A stretch of DNA of 64,000 nt from SIG603 sp964370635 (GCA_964370635.1 CAYJJU010000011.1:27424-91423), one strand, 5' to 3'; shown: positions 9,136 through 16,995, counted from the first letter of the stretch. A program made the numbers and translations. Notes: generated by a model from the letters alone, not told the origin.

Positions 9136-9151
9136 TTGATATGCAATTATG
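9131..9151 (+). other. Hairpin at the end of parE
   Basis: CATAATTG-atatg-CAATTATG, starting within the parE stop codon. It has no T-run, so it is a weak terminator candidate or an mRNA 3'-end stabiliser. Confidence 0.45.
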
Positions 9152-9230
9152 AAGTGAAAAGTGAAAAGTGAAGAGTGAAGAGTGGTGGTGAAATCCTGCG
9201 GATTTTTTGATTGTAAACCTACAAAACCAC
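9151..9230 (+). repeat. Intergenic repeat family R1, copy c
   Basis: GA-rich units (GTGAAAAGTGAAGAGTGAAG) are followed by GTGGTGAAATCCTGCGGAT, a T-run and AAAACCAC. It occupies most of the parE-parC gap and matches the copy at 908-980 nearly base for base in its core. Confidence 0.75.
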
Positions 9231-9242
9231 ATTACGGTGTAG

Positions 9243-9263
9243 GGCAAGGGCTCTGCTCTTGCC
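9243..9263 (+). repeat. TGTAGGG-type stem-loop
   Basis: GGCAAGGGC-tct-GCTCTTGCC (eight of nine pairs), preceded by GTGTAG and followed by TTGTAG. It resembles the stem-loop at 51346-51365 and the core of the 155-bp elements in starting with GTAGGG. Confidence 0.5.
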
Positions 9264-9296
9264 TTGTAGTGAAAAATAAAAAGTTGAGGAGAAACA

Positions 9297-11522
9297 ATGG
9301 CTAGGAAAAACTCAAGCAAAGACAAGGCACCTAGGGTGCAAGGTGTCATTAACAATGCTGGTGAAATTTTAAATGAAAATATAAATGACACGCTTAAAAA
9401 CAATTTTATGCCATATGCGATGAGCGTTATAATGTCCCGTGCTATTCCCGAGATAGACGGCTTTAAACCCTCGCATAGAAAGCTTTTATACACCATGTAT
9501 AAAATGGGTCTTTTAGGCGCTACAAGGACAAAAAGTGCCAATATAGTAGGGCAAACAATGAAACTAAACCCTCATGGTGACGGTGCAATTTACGATACAA
9601 TGGTAAGGCTTAGCCGTGGTTATGAAGCGCTTTTGTATCCGTATGTAGACTCAAAAGGTAACTTTGGTAAATTTTATTCAAGGGATATGGCATGTGCGGC
9701 TTCAAGATACACAGAGGCAAAGCTTGACAGCTTTTGTAAGGAGCTTTTTAAGGATATAGACAAAGACACTGTAGACTTTGTAGACAACTACGACAATACC
9801 ATGAAAGAGCCAAGCTTATTGCCTGCAAGTTTTCCGTCTGTCTTGATAAATGCAAACACGGGAATAGCCGTTGGTATGGCAAGCTCCATTTGTCCGTTTA
9901 ATTTAGTGGAAATTTGCGACACAACAATTGCCATAATGAAAGACCCAGAGCACGACGTTATGACAACTATTCAGGCGCCGGACTTTCCGGGTGGCGGTCA
10001 AATAATATTCGATGAAAATGCAATGCGCCAAATTTTTGCCACCGGTCGTGGCGGAATTAAGGTGAGAAGCAGATATACTTATGATAAATCAGAAAACTGC
10101 ATAGACGTAACACAAATACCACCCACGACATCGGTCGAGGCGATAGTCGAAAAAGTGGTTGATTTGGTCAAAAATAATAAACTAAAAGACATATCCGACA
10201 TAAGGGACGAAACAGGACTTCAGGGTCTAAAAATTACCATAGATTTAAAAAGAAATGTAGACCCCGACAATCTCATGCAAAGACTTTACAAAATGACAAG
10301 CCTAGAAGACAGTTTTTCTTGTAACTTTAACGTGCTTGTTGCGGGAATGCCAAAGGTAATGGGAGTTAAAGAGCTTTTAGAAGAGTGGATAGCCTTTAGG
10401 ATAGAATGTGTAAAAAGAAGGACTTACTTTGATTTATCAAAGAAAAAGGATAAACTCCATTTATTAAAGGGTTTAAAGCTAATACTTTTAGACATAGACA
10501 AGGCCGTTAAAATTGTAAGAGAAACCGAAGAGGAAAGCGAAGTTGTACCAAATCTTATGATAGGCTTTGGCATAGACGAAATTCAGGCCGAATATGTTGC
10601 AGAAATTAAACTGCGGCACCTAAACCGTGAGTATATTCTAAAAAGAGTAAGCGAAGTTGAAGAGCTTTTAAAAGATATAGAAGTGCTTGAAGGCATTTTA
10701 AACTCTAAAACTAAGATTAAAAATATCATTATAAAAGAGCTTACCGACATATCAAAAACTTACGGAAAACCAAGAAAAAGCATGATAATTTACTCTGATG
10801 AAATAGAAGAAATAGTGCTTGAAGAGCAAATTCCAGACTATCCTGTAAATCTTTTCTTTACAAAAGAGGGATATTTCAAGAAAATTACCCCGCAATCTCT
10901 TAGAATGAGCGGAGAGCAAAAGCTTAAGGAAGAGGACGTAGTCGTACAGCAAATTGAAAGTACCAATAGTACAGACTTACTCTTTTTCTCCGATAAATCG
11001 CAGGTTTATAAGGCGAAGGCGGCAGATTTTTCTGACACTAAGACATCTGTAATGGGCGATTTCGTGCCGGCAAAAATGCAAATGGACGAGGGCGAAGTTG
11101 CCATGTATATGGCTGTCACCAAAGAGTATACAGGTTTTATGTTGTTTTTCTTTGAAAACGGAAAATGCGCCAAGGTCGACATGCAGTCCTATGCAACAAA
11201 AACAAACCGCAAAAAGCTGCTGAATGCCTATAGTGATAAATCACCTTTAGTAAAAGCCATACATCTTTTAGAAGATACACAGGTCTTAATGACATCAAGC
11301 TCCGGCAGAATGCTCCTCTTTGACACGGGACTAATAATGTCTAAAACTTCAAAAAATACGCAAGGTGTTGCGGCAATGACCATGAAAAAAGGTCAAAGGC
11401 TAATAAATGCCTGTGTGTATGAAGAGGACATGATACAAAACCCACAAAGATACAAAAAGAAAATTCCAGCACTAGGCGCAATGCCACAAGACGATCAAAT
11501 TAAGCAGCAATCGCTACTTTAA
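9297..11522 (+). CDS. parC: Type IIA DNA topoisomerase subunit A (ParC/GyrA family)
   Basis: A 741-residue breakage-reunion subunit. The catalytic tyrosine is Tyr138 in AASRYTEAKL, and the winged-helix segment NPHGDGAIYDTMVRLS is intact. The position equivalent to E. coli GyrA Ser83 is Gly96, while the acidic residue four positions later is kept (Asp100). A coiled-coil tower region (about 380-480) and a C-terminal beta-pinwheel-like region (about 500-720) follow. GAGGAG precedes the ATG. It lies 161 bases after parE with repeat copy R1c between them and should form the A2B2 enzyme with it. Assignment as ParC rather than GyrA is by pairing with the divergent ParE and is less certain than family membership. 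Confidence 0.85.
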   Translation: MARKNSSKDKAPRVQGVINNAGEILNENINDTLKNNFMPYAMSVIMSRAIPEIDGFKPSHRKLLYTMYKMGLLGATRTKSANIVGQTMKLNPHGDGAIYDTMVRLSRGYEALLYPYVDSKGNFGKFYSRDMACAASRYTEAKLDSFCKELFKDIDKDTVDFVDNYDNTMKEPSLLPASFPSVLINANTGIAVGMASSICPFNLVEICDTTIAIMKDPEHDVMTTIQAPDFPGGGQIIFDENAMRQIFATGRGGIKVRSRYTYDKSENCIDVTQIPPTTSVEAIVEKVVDLVKNNKLKDISDIRDETGLQGLKITIDLKRNVDPDNLMQRLYKMTSLEDSFSCNFNVLVAGMPKVMGVKELLEEWIAFRIECVKRRTYFDLSKKKDKLHLLKGLKLILLDIDKAVKIVRETEEESEVVPNLMIGFGIDEIQAEYVAEIKLRHLNREYILKRVSEVEELLKDIEVLEGILNSKTKIKNIIIKELTDISKTYGKPRKSMIIYSDEIEEIVLEEQIPDYPVNLFFTKEGYFKKITPQSLRMSGEQKLKEEDVVVQQIESTNSTDLLFFSDKSQVYKAKAADFSDTKTSVMGDFVPAKMQMDEGEVAMYMAVTKEYTGFMLFFFENGKCAKVDMQSYATKTNRKKLLNAYSDKSPLVKAIHLLEDTQVLMTSSSGRMLLFDTGLIMSKTSKNTQGVAAMTMKKGQRLINACVYEEDMIQNPQRYKKKIPALGAMPQDDQIKQQSLL

Positions 11523-11532
11523 AGCATGCAAA

Positions 11533-11559
11533 AGCCCTTGATAAAGTTCATCAAGGGCT
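11533..11559 (+). terminator. Hairpin after parC
   Basis: AGCCCTTGA-(9)-TCAAGGGCT perfect 9-bp stem, ten bases after the parC stop. The T-run is poor, but a second hairpin follows at 11592-11619. Confidence 0.65.
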
Positions 11560-11591
11560 AATCTATAGCCTTAAAGATAAAAATTAACAAG

Positions 11592-11619
11592 GGCGGGCAA
11601 ATTATACATACCCGCCTTT
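11592..11619 (+). terminator. Second terminator hairpin after parC
   Basis: GGCGGG-(13)-CCCGCC followed by TTTT. It acts in tandem with the preceding hairpin. The remaining bases to the secG promoter show no gene. Confidence 0.65.
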
Positions 11620-11730
11620 TGATAAATCTATTGATGTATCTTAAGTCAGGCTACAAACGCTCGAATAATTTGCTTGCTATTATTATAGACAGAAATATTT
11701 TGTTTATTCAAGTGGTATTAAATTTTTTTC

Positions 11731-11759
11731 TTGCAAATTTTAATTATCTATGGTATTAT
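11731..11759 (+). promoter_or_regulatory. Promoter of secG
   Basis: TTGCAA, a 17-base spacer and TATTAT, followed by an A+T-rich leader to the secG ribosome-binding site. Confidence 0.6.
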
Positions 11760-11801
11760 ATTAATTGTTATTTTACGTAAAAAATTATGGAGGTATTATA
11801 T

Positions 11802-12050
11802 ATGGGTGTTTTGGAAATAGTTTTCGGAGTAGTTTTGCTTGTCTTTGCTATAGCAATCATTGCTGTGGTACTTTTGCAAGAGGGACATCAACATCGTTTA
11901 GGCGCAGTTATGGGCGGTGCTGACACTTTCTTATCAAAAAATAAAGCTCGTTCAATCGATGCTTTTCTTTCAAGATGGACAAAAGTTATAGCAATAGGAT
12001 TTTTCATAGCAGTTATTGCAATAAATGCTATTATGTTTTTTGTTGTTTAA
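11802..12050 (+). CDS. secG: Protein-export membrane protein SecG
   Basis: An 82-residue protein with two membrane spans (about residues 3-22 and 58-80) flanking the family hallmark LLQEGHQHRLGAVMGGADTFLSKNKARS. SecG joins SecYE in the translocase channel and aids SecA-driven export. The start at 11802 is preferred over an ATG five codons upstream because GGAGG, eight bases before 11802, overlaps that upstream option. It is transcribed alone: own promoter upstream, own terminator downstream. Confidence 0.93.
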   Translation: MGVLEIVFGVVLLVFAIAIIAVVLLQEGHQHRLGAVMGGADTFLSKNKARSIDAFLSRWTKVIAIGFFIAVIAINAIMFFVV

Positions 12051-12064
12051 TTCAAAAAAAGTGA

Positions 12065-12093
12065 AACCTCGCTTAATTTTAGCGAGGTTTTTT
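12065..12093 (+). terminator. Intrinsic terminator after secG
   Basis: AACCTCGCT-(7)-AGCGAGGTT perfect stem followed by a T-run, 14 bases after the secG stop. Confidence 0.92.
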
Positions 12094-12122
12094 AACGTGT
12101 AAATTTTGAAAAGGGTGAAAAT

Positions 12123-13136
12123 ATGAAAGAAATTAAAGACTTGGTTTTAAAACTTTGCAATGTGTACGGAGTTCCGGGCGATGAAAGTGCTGCAATGCAG
12201 GTTGCCGCAAAAGAGCTTGAGTTTTGCGATTTTGTAGAAGTCGATGAAATGTGTGGCGTGCATGCATTTATAGGCAAAAAGGACGCAAAAATGCAGATTA
12301 TGCTTGATGCACATATAGACCAAATTGCAATGATAGTCTCAGAAATTGATGAAAACGGCTTTTTAAAACTTATGGGACTTGGCGGAATTACAAGGGCTAC
12401 CATGCCCGGAAGCAAGGTTTTGGTGTACGGTAAAAAAACTATAACGGGCATAGTGTCTTGCCTTCCGCCACATATTTCGGGCGACGATAAAAAGCTTGAA
12501 AAATTAGAAGACTTTTATGTCGATACGGGAATGAATGTAGAAGATGTAAAAAATTATGTAAACTTAGGTGACACGGTAGTATTATACAGTGAAGTCACCG
12601 AGTTAATAAACAATAGAGTATGTGGCACAGCGCTTGATGACAGGGCAGGTTGCGCAAGCATTATAAGGGCGGCACAGCTTTTAAAAGATGAAAAGCTAAA
12701 CTGCGGAGTACATATAGTTTGCACTACAAAAGAAGAAACAGGCGGCACAGGTGCGCAAATTATGACATACAGAGTGTCACCGACTGCGGCGATAGGAGTA
12801 GATGTCAGCTTTGCAAAGCAACCAGGTGTTGATATCAGCAAGCTCTGCGAGCTTTCAAAAGGGCCTATGATAGGGTTTTCTGCAAATCTAGACAGGAAAA
12901 TGAGTAAAAAATTAATTGAAGTCGCAAAAGAGCGTGACATTCCATATCAAGTCGAAGTAATGGGAAGAGACACAGGCACAAATTGTGATGAAATTCTTTT
13001 AAATAAGGAAGGTGTGCCGACCGCTTTAATTTCTATTCCACAAAGGAATATGCACTCGCCTGCAGAAATTTGCGATTTAAACGACATAGAAAATGTGGCA
13101 AAACTTATTGCTTGCTACATATTAGAGGTGCAGTAA
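12123..13136 (+). CDS. M42-family metallo-aminopeptidase (paralogue 1)
   Basis: A 337-residue dinuclear-metal aminopeptidase of the glutamyl aminopeptidase/endoglucanase-M type, cytosolic. Metal and catalytic residues are visible: H64 and D66 (DAHIDQ), D172 (ALDDRAG), E204/E205 (TKEETGGTG), D227 (GVDVSF) and H311 (NMHSPAE). It probably trims N-terminal residues from peptides as part of peptide catabolism. It shares an operon with the similar next gene, which overlaps it by one base (TAATG). AAAGGGTG precedes the ATG. Substrate preference cannot be read from sequence. Confidence 0.9.
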   Translation: MKEIKDLVLKLCNVYGVPGDESAAMQVAAKELEFCDFVEVDEMCGVHAFIGKKDAKMQIMLDAHIDQIAMIVSEIDENGFLKLMGLGGITRATMPGSKVLVYGKKTITGIVSCLPPHISGDDKKLEKLEDFYVDTGMNVEDVKNYVNLGDTVVLYSEVTELINNRVCGTALDDRAGCASIIRAAQLLKDEKLNCGVHIVCTTKEETGGTGAQIMTYRVSPTAAIGVDVSFAKQPGVDISKLCELSKGPMIGFSANLDRKMSKKLIEVAKERDIPYQVEVMGRDTGTNCDEILLNKEGVPTALISIPQRNMHSPAEICDLNDIENVAKLIACYILEVQ

Positions 13137-14158
13137 TGGATTATAAATTACTTGAAAAATTATGCCTTGCGGTAGGAATATCGGGCGATGAAGAAAATGT
13201 AAGAAATATTATTATCGAGGAAATTAAAAACCATGTGGAAAACATAGAAATTACGCCACTTGGAAATATAATTGCAAATAAAAAAGGCAAAAAAACCCCT
13301 GAGAAAAAAATAATGCTAAGTGCGCACATGGACGAGGTTGGCTTCATGGTAAACGAGATAGACAGCGACGGCTATCTAGGCGTCATATCTCTTGGTGTAG
13401 ACAGTAAATTGCTTGTAGGTAAAACGGTTTATGTAAACCAAAATCTTAAAGGTGTATTTTCATCAAAACCAATACATCTCCAAAGTGCAGAAGATGCCGA
13501 GAAGATAATTCCGATGAATAAGCTGAAAATAGACATAGGCGCAGTGTCGAAAGAAGATGCGGAAGAATATGTAGGCTTAGGTGATTATGTAAACTTTGAA
13601 CCGTATTTTGAAAAATGCGACAATACGATAAAGGCAAAGTCCTTAGACGACAGGGTAGGTTGTTTGCTGCTCATAGAAATGATAAAGTCAGAGCTTTTGT
13701 GGGATATGACCTTTGCATTTACTGTGTCAGAGGAAGCAGGCTTTGTAGGCGCTAAAACAGCAGCATACGTGGTAAATCCCGACATTTGTATAGCGGTAGA
13801 GGGCACAATAGCTGCGGATGTTATGGATTTAAAAGGCGCTAAAGCAGTCACCAAAATGGGAGATGGCGTGTCGGTTTCTATGGTGGACCAAGGCACGATT
13901 TACGACAGAGCTTATTTTAAAAAGATATTTGAAATTTCAAAAGACAAGAAAATAAAAGCACAGGTTAGAACCTCAAAAGCTGGAGCTAATGACTGCTATA
14001 TGATGCATAAAAATGGCAGAGGTGCAAGGGCGGTAACACTTGCCGTGCCGTGTAGATATATTCATGCACCTATTAGTTTTACAAATACAGAGGACATAGA
14101 AAGTGCATATAAAATGCTTATCGAGTTTACTGATATAGCGTTAAAAGGAGAAGTTTAA
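13136..14158 (+). CDS. M42-family metallo-aminopeptidase (paralogue 2)
   Basis: A 340-residue paralogue of the preceding gene. Visible residues: H64/D66 (SAHMDEVGF), D171/D172 (SLDDRVG), E199/E200 (VSEEAGFVG), E222 (VEGT) and H310 (RYIHAPIS). The ATG at 13136 overlaps the previous stop codon and follows AGAGGTG; longer in-frame starts would run deep into the upstream gene and are rejected. Two adjacent M42 enzymes suggest a hetero-assembly or a broadened substrate range, since known family members form large tetrahedral oligomers. It probably works on peptides in the cytosol. Confidence 0.9.
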   Translation: MDYKLLEKLCLAVGISGDEENVRNIIIEEIKNHVENIEITPLGNIIANKKGKKTPEKKIMLSAHMDEVGFMVNEIDSDGYLGVISLGVDSKLLVGKTVYVNQNLKGVFSSKPIHLQSAEDAEKIIPMNKLKIDIGAVSKEDAEEYVGLGDYVNFEPYFEKCDNTIKAKSLDDRVGCLLLIEMIKSELLWDMTFAFTVSEEAGFVGAKTAAYVVNPDICIAVEGTIAADVMDLKGAKAVTKMGDGVSVSMVDQGTIYDRAYFKKIFEISKDKKIKAQVRTSKAGANDCYMMHKNGRGARAVTLAVPCRYIHAPISFTNTEDIESAYKMLIEFTDIALKGEV

Positions 14159-15412
14159 GTGTACCCATTTTTTAATATAGATGAAAAACTTTTAAAGCTT
14201 TCTAAAGAAGCGGAAAAAGAATGCAAGCCTGAATTTGAAAAAATTGAAGAAATTACAAGGTATAACCAACAAAAAATGCAGGCGGCTTTTTGCAAGGCAG
14301 GCGTTAGCGAGCATCACTTTGCGGGGACTACAGGCTATGGCTATGGCGACAGGGGCAGAGACGTGCTTGACGAGGTGTATGCCCATGCTTTTGGGGCAGA
14401 AGACGCACTGGTAAGGCATAATTTTGTAAGTGGCACGCACACTTTAACCGTGGCGCTTTTTGGAATGCTTAGGCCAAATGACAAGATGCTTTGTGTTACG
14501 GGAAAGCCTTATGACACGCTTTTAGGCGTTATTGGTCACCACAAAAAATGCGACGGCTCTTTAGTCGACTTTGGGGTTAAATATGAAGAAGTCAACCTAT
14601 TGCCCGACGGCGGTGTTGATTACGAAGGCATAAAAAATGCGCTTGATAACACATATAAAATGGTGTATATCCAGCGCTCAAGAGGTTATAGCCTAAGGCC
14701 TACTTTGTGCATTTCGGACATAGAAAAAATTGTTAAAACTGTAAGAGAAATTGCTCCCGACACCATAATAATGGTAGACAACTGCTATGGCGAATATGTT
14801 GAAAAACTGGAGCCGACACAGGTGGGAGCGGACATTATTGCAGGCTCTTTAATTAAAAATCCCGGCGGAGGCATTGCGCCGACGGGTGGATACATTGCAG
14901 GCAAAAAAGAGCTTATAGAAAAATGCTCATACAGGCTTACGACACCGGGAACCGGTAAAGAAGTAGGCTGTACTTTGGGAAATAACAGGGAGCTATTTAT
15001 GGGAACTTTTGCGGCCCCGACCGTGACAGGCTCTGCTTTAAAGACGGCTGTATTTGCATCTAGCCTTTTTTCAAAGTTAGGATATGAAGTAAGTCCTAAA
15101 GTAGACGAAAAAAGGGGAGACATCATTCAGGCAATAAAGCTTGTAAAAAAAGAAGCGCTTATCGCCTTTTGTAAAGGGATACAAAAAGGAGCACCCGTAG
15201 ACGCATTTGTAAGCCCCGAACCTGCTCCAATGCCGGGTTATGATTCAGATGTAATTATGGCGGCTGGCGCATTTACGATGGGAGCCTCGATAGAGCTTTC
15301 CGCCGATGCCCCACTTAGAGAACCATATGCCGTGTGGCTTCAAGGTGGAATAAACTACGACAGCGGACATTTAGGCATAATTTTAGCGGCACAGGAAATG
15401 TTAAATAATTAA
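14159..15412 (+). CDS. PLP-dependent methionine gamma-lyase family protein (aluminium-resistance-type)
   Basis: A 417-residue fold-type I PLP protein of the family annotated as methionine gamma-lyase-like or aluminium resistance. The PLP lysine is probably K233 in GSLIKNPGGGIAP, with D207 in MVDNCYGEY contacting the cofactor and the typical YGYGDRGRD and RHNFVSGTHT segments. The start is GTG, immediately after the preceding TAA, with AGGAG upstream. It ends a three-gene unit with two aminopeptidases, which fits amino-acid salvage or catabolism from peptides. The exact substrate is unknown. Confidence 0.85.
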   Translation: MYPFFNIDEKLLKLSKEAEKECKPEFEKIEEITRYNQQKMQAAFCKAGVSEHHFAGTTGYGYGDRGRDVLDEVYAHAFGAEDALVRHNFVSGTHTLTVALFGMLRPNDKMLCVTGKPYDTLLGVIGHHKKCDGSLVDFGVKYEEVNLLPDGGVDYEGIKNALDNTYKMVYIQRSRGYSLRPTLCISDIEKIVKTVREIAPDTIIMVDNCYGEYVEKLEPTQVGADIIAGSLIKNPGGGIAPTGGYIAGKKELIEKCSYRLTTPGTGKEVGCTLGNNRELFMGTFAAPTVTGSALKTAVFASSLFSKLGYEVSPKVDEKRGDIIQAIKLVKKEALIAFCKGIQKGAPVDAFVSPEPAPMPGYDSDVIMAAGAFTMGASIELSADAPLREPYAVWLQGGINYDSGHLGIILAAQEMLNN

Positions 15413-15471
15413 TAATTAATAATTGTGGTGAAAATCCTGCGGATTTTTCAATTATATCTTGACAAAACCAC
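15403..15471 (+). repeat. Intergenic repeat family R1, copy d
   Basis: AATAATTAATAATT leader, then GTGGTGAAAATCCTGCGGAT, a T-run with ATTATAT, and AAAACCAC. The leader is the AT-type variant, unlike the GA-type of copies a-c, and begins inside the stop region of the preceding gene. Confidence 0.7.
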
Positions 15472-15502
15472 GTTTTATTTTCGTGTGAAAAGAGGACAAC
15501 AG

Positions 15503-15555
15503 TGTACCGACCTCCAAAAGTTAGACCTAAAAAACTAACTTTTGGGAGGTCGGTA
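15503..15555. repeat. Joined IS3-like terminal repeats (long palindrome)
   Basis: ACCGACCTCC-AAAAGTTAG (15506-15524) faces CTAACTTTTGGGAGGTCGGT (15535-15554), nearly perfectly paired across a 10-base centre. The sequence TGTACCGACC...AAAAGTTAGAC resembles the terminal repeats of IS3-family elements of the IS150 group, so this may be an insertion sequence that lost its whole interior. It could equally act as a hairpin in RNA. Confidence 0.55.
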
Positions 15556-15904
15556 TTTTAATGGCAAACCGAAAAATCCGAAAACAGCACGAAACAAAAA
15601 TGTGCCTATTATCGGCGGTAGTGGTAGCGGTAAGACAAGGTTTTGGCTAAAACCTAACCTCATGCAGTGCCATTCATCACTGGTCATAACAGATCCAAAA
15701 GGTAGTATCGTAATCGAGTGTGGAAAGCTGTTACTTCGTGAGGGGTACAAAATAAAGATACTCAAGCGTGTGACGGAAAACGAGCCCTCGAATATGGAAA
15801 ACTTTTCACAATTCGAGGGTAGACTTTTTGTGCAAATGTGTGGTATAATGATTAAATTAAAGCCACATCTGAAAGGTGCGAGATTATTTATATTTGACGA
15901 ATAG
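15542..15904 (+). pseudogene. Truncated VirD4/TraG-type conjugative coupling protein fragment
   Basis: A 120-residue reading frame whose residues about 10-75 match the N-terminal ATPase region of VirD4/TraG coupling proteins of clostridial conjugative elements: GKPKNPKTARNKN, the Walker A GGSGSGKT, KPNLMQCHSSLVITDPKGS and ECGKLLLREGYKIKIL. After that the similarity stops. The last 45 residues (containing EGRLFVQ) do not look like VirD4 and weakly recall the C-terminus of IS4/IS1634-type transposases. The N-terminal membrane domain and the C-terminal two-thirds are missing, so it cannot be functional. It reads out of the IS3-like palindrome. Confidence 0.75.
15892..15901 (+). repeat. Direct repeat, left copy, flanking the nucleosidase cassette
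   Basis: ATTTGACGAA, identical to 16621-16630. It codes Phe-Asp-Glu at the end of the truncated upstream frame. Confidence 0.7.
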
Positions 15905-15919
15905 AGGAGATTTACATAA

Positions 15920-16618
15920 ATGAAAGTAGGAATAATATGTGCTGTAGATAGGGAACTTGCTCCTTTTTTACATATGATAAATAATAGCGTTACAACAGAA
16001 AAAGCTATGTTAAAATTTTATAGCGGAGAGATTGATGACGTAACTGTTGTAACTATGTTTTGTGGTGTATGCAAAACAAATGCAGCTATTGCTTCACAAA
16101 TTTTAATTGACACTTATAGTTGCGACATAATAATAAATGCAGGAACAGCAGGCGGAATGGATATAAAAGTCAAATTATATGACACCATTTTTTCAACAGA
16201 AATAGCTCATCATGATGTAGAGGCAGGGATTTTGACTGAATTTCACCCTTGGATGGATTCGATATATTTTAAGGCTGATGAAGCATTGATTCAGCTATCC
16301 AAAAATCTAATCGGCAAAAATAATATTCCAAATGTACATTTCGGTAGAATGATAACGGGAGAATTTTTTGTTACAGATGATTTTCGAGCAGAGCTCAATA
16401 ATGAATTTGCTCCTTTAAGTATTGATATGGAAACAGCAAGCATAGCTCATGCTTGTTTTGTAAACAAAATTCCTTTTATAGCAATAAGAACGATAACTGA
16501 TACTGAAGAACATGCAGGAACAAATAATTTTGAATTAAATTGTGAAAAAGCATCTAAAAAATCTGCTGATTTAGTTAGACTACTATTAAGTGAAATCCAT
16601 AACCACTACCCATTATAA
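15920..16618 (+). CDS. 5'-methylthioadenosine/S-adenosylhomocysteine nucleosidase family protein
   Basis: A 232-residue phosphorylase-superfamily nucleosidase (MTAN/Pfs type), which would hydrolyse the glycosidic bond of MTA or SAH to give adenine in methyl-cycle salvage. Visible motifs: GIICAVDRELAPF at the N-terminus, INAGTAGG, AHHDVEAG, GRMITGEFFV (normally G-SGD-FV, here T-GE) and the substrate-binding DMETASIAHACF. GAGGAG precedes the ATG. Base composition seems more A+T-rich than the surrounding core genes. The gene with its ribosome-binding site fits exactly between two 10-bp direct repeats inside a broken conjugation-gene region, so it may have been acquired as a cassette. The substrate could be another nucleoside, given the changed GD motif. 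Confidence 0.82.
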   Translation: MKVGIICAVDRELAPFLHMINNSVTTEKAMLKFYSGEIDDVTVVTMFCGVCKTNAAIASQILIDTYSCDIIINAGTAGGMDIKVKLYDTIFSTEIAHHDVEAGILTEFHPWMDSIYFKADEALIQLSKNLIGKNNIPNVHFGRMITGEFFVTDDFRAELNNEFAPLSIDMETASIAHACFVNKIPFIAIRTITDTEEHAGTNNFELNCEKASKKSADLVRLLLSEIHNHYPL

Positions 16619-16620
16619 GC

Positions 16621-16630
16621 ATTTGACGAA
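16621..16630 (+). repeat. Direct repeat, right copy, flanking the nucleosidase cassette
   Basis: ATTTGACGAA two bases after the nucleosidase stop. Joining it to the left copy restores one open frame that continues 20 codons past this repeat, to the TAG at 16686-16688. Confidence 0.7.
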
Positions 16631-16663
16631 ACACAAAAAGCACTAAAACCCCATAGTACCCCT

Positions 16664-16698
16664 AAATGGACTGATGATAAATTTTAGTCCATTTTTTT
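16664..16698 (+). terminator. Intrinsic terminator after the nucleosidase cassette
   Basis: AAATGGACT-(13)-AGTCCATTT perfect 9-bp stem with a seven-T run. Confidence 0.85.
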
Positions 16699-16728
16699 AT
16701 GCCTTAAAACAGAAACGGAGGAAAAAAG

Positions 16729-16773
16729 ATGTTAAAAAATTACAAGAGTTTTGAATGTTTACGCAGTATTTAA
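16729..16773 (+). pseudogene. Aborted small reading frame with a strong ribosome-binding site
   Basis: CGGAGG lies seven bases before an ATG that opens a frame of only 14 codons (MLKNYKSFECLRSI, then stop). The strong site suggests the start of a former gene of the conjugative element whose body was deleted. No family can be named. Confidence 0.4.
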
Positions 16774-16813
16774 GCTATCTAACAGTTATCAAAGGTCGCT
16801 CTGCATAAAAATA

Positions 16814-16968
16814 GGGGCTGTGACGAAATAGAATAATTTTCGTCACATTGACGGACAGATGTAGGGGCGTGACCGCCCGAAACCTTGGATTTTACCATTA
16901 GTTTCGGGCGAACACACAGGTTCGCCCCTACAAAAATTTATATATTATAACAATTACGACACAGCCTC
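16814..16968. mobile_element. 155-bp MITE-like element, copy 1
   Basis: Imperfect terminal inverted repeats (GGGGCTGTGACGAAAT at the left; GAGGCTGTGTCGTAAT on the other strand at the right) enclose nested palindromes: GTAGGGGCG/CGCCCCTAC and GCCCGAAAC/GTTTCGGGC. It has no coding capacity. A near-identical copy lies inverted at 39143-39297, with two differences over 155 bases. TA flanks both ends of this copy. Mobilisation in trans by a transposase is inferred from family analogy; none is encoded in this window. Confidence 0.8.
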
Positions 16969-16974
16969 TATTAA

Positions 16975-16995
16975 GTCTAACTTTTTGGGGTCACA
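16975..16995 (-). repeat. Solo IS3-like terminal repeat
   Basis: On the minus strand TGTGACCCCAAAAAGTTAGAC, sharing AAAAGTTAGAC with the palindrome at 15503-15555. It resembles an IS150-group terminal repeat and lies 11 bases inside the right 13-bp boundary repeat. Confidence 0.45.

Noticed and set aside
13070..13136. Longer N-terminus for the second M42 peptidase
   Set aside because: The extra 22 residues lie in the end of the first peptidase gene; the ATG at 13136 has its own ribosome-binding site and matches family length.
16814..16968. CRISPR array or tandem repeat in the 16.8 kb region
   Set aside because: The repeats are inverted and nested, not regularly spaced direct repeats, and no cas gene is present.
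16812..16970. TA target-site duplication proving an IS630/mariner-type MITE
   Set aside because: TA flanks both sides in this copy only; copy 2 has TA on one side and TT on the other, and the mini-copy has TT on both, so the duplication is not established.
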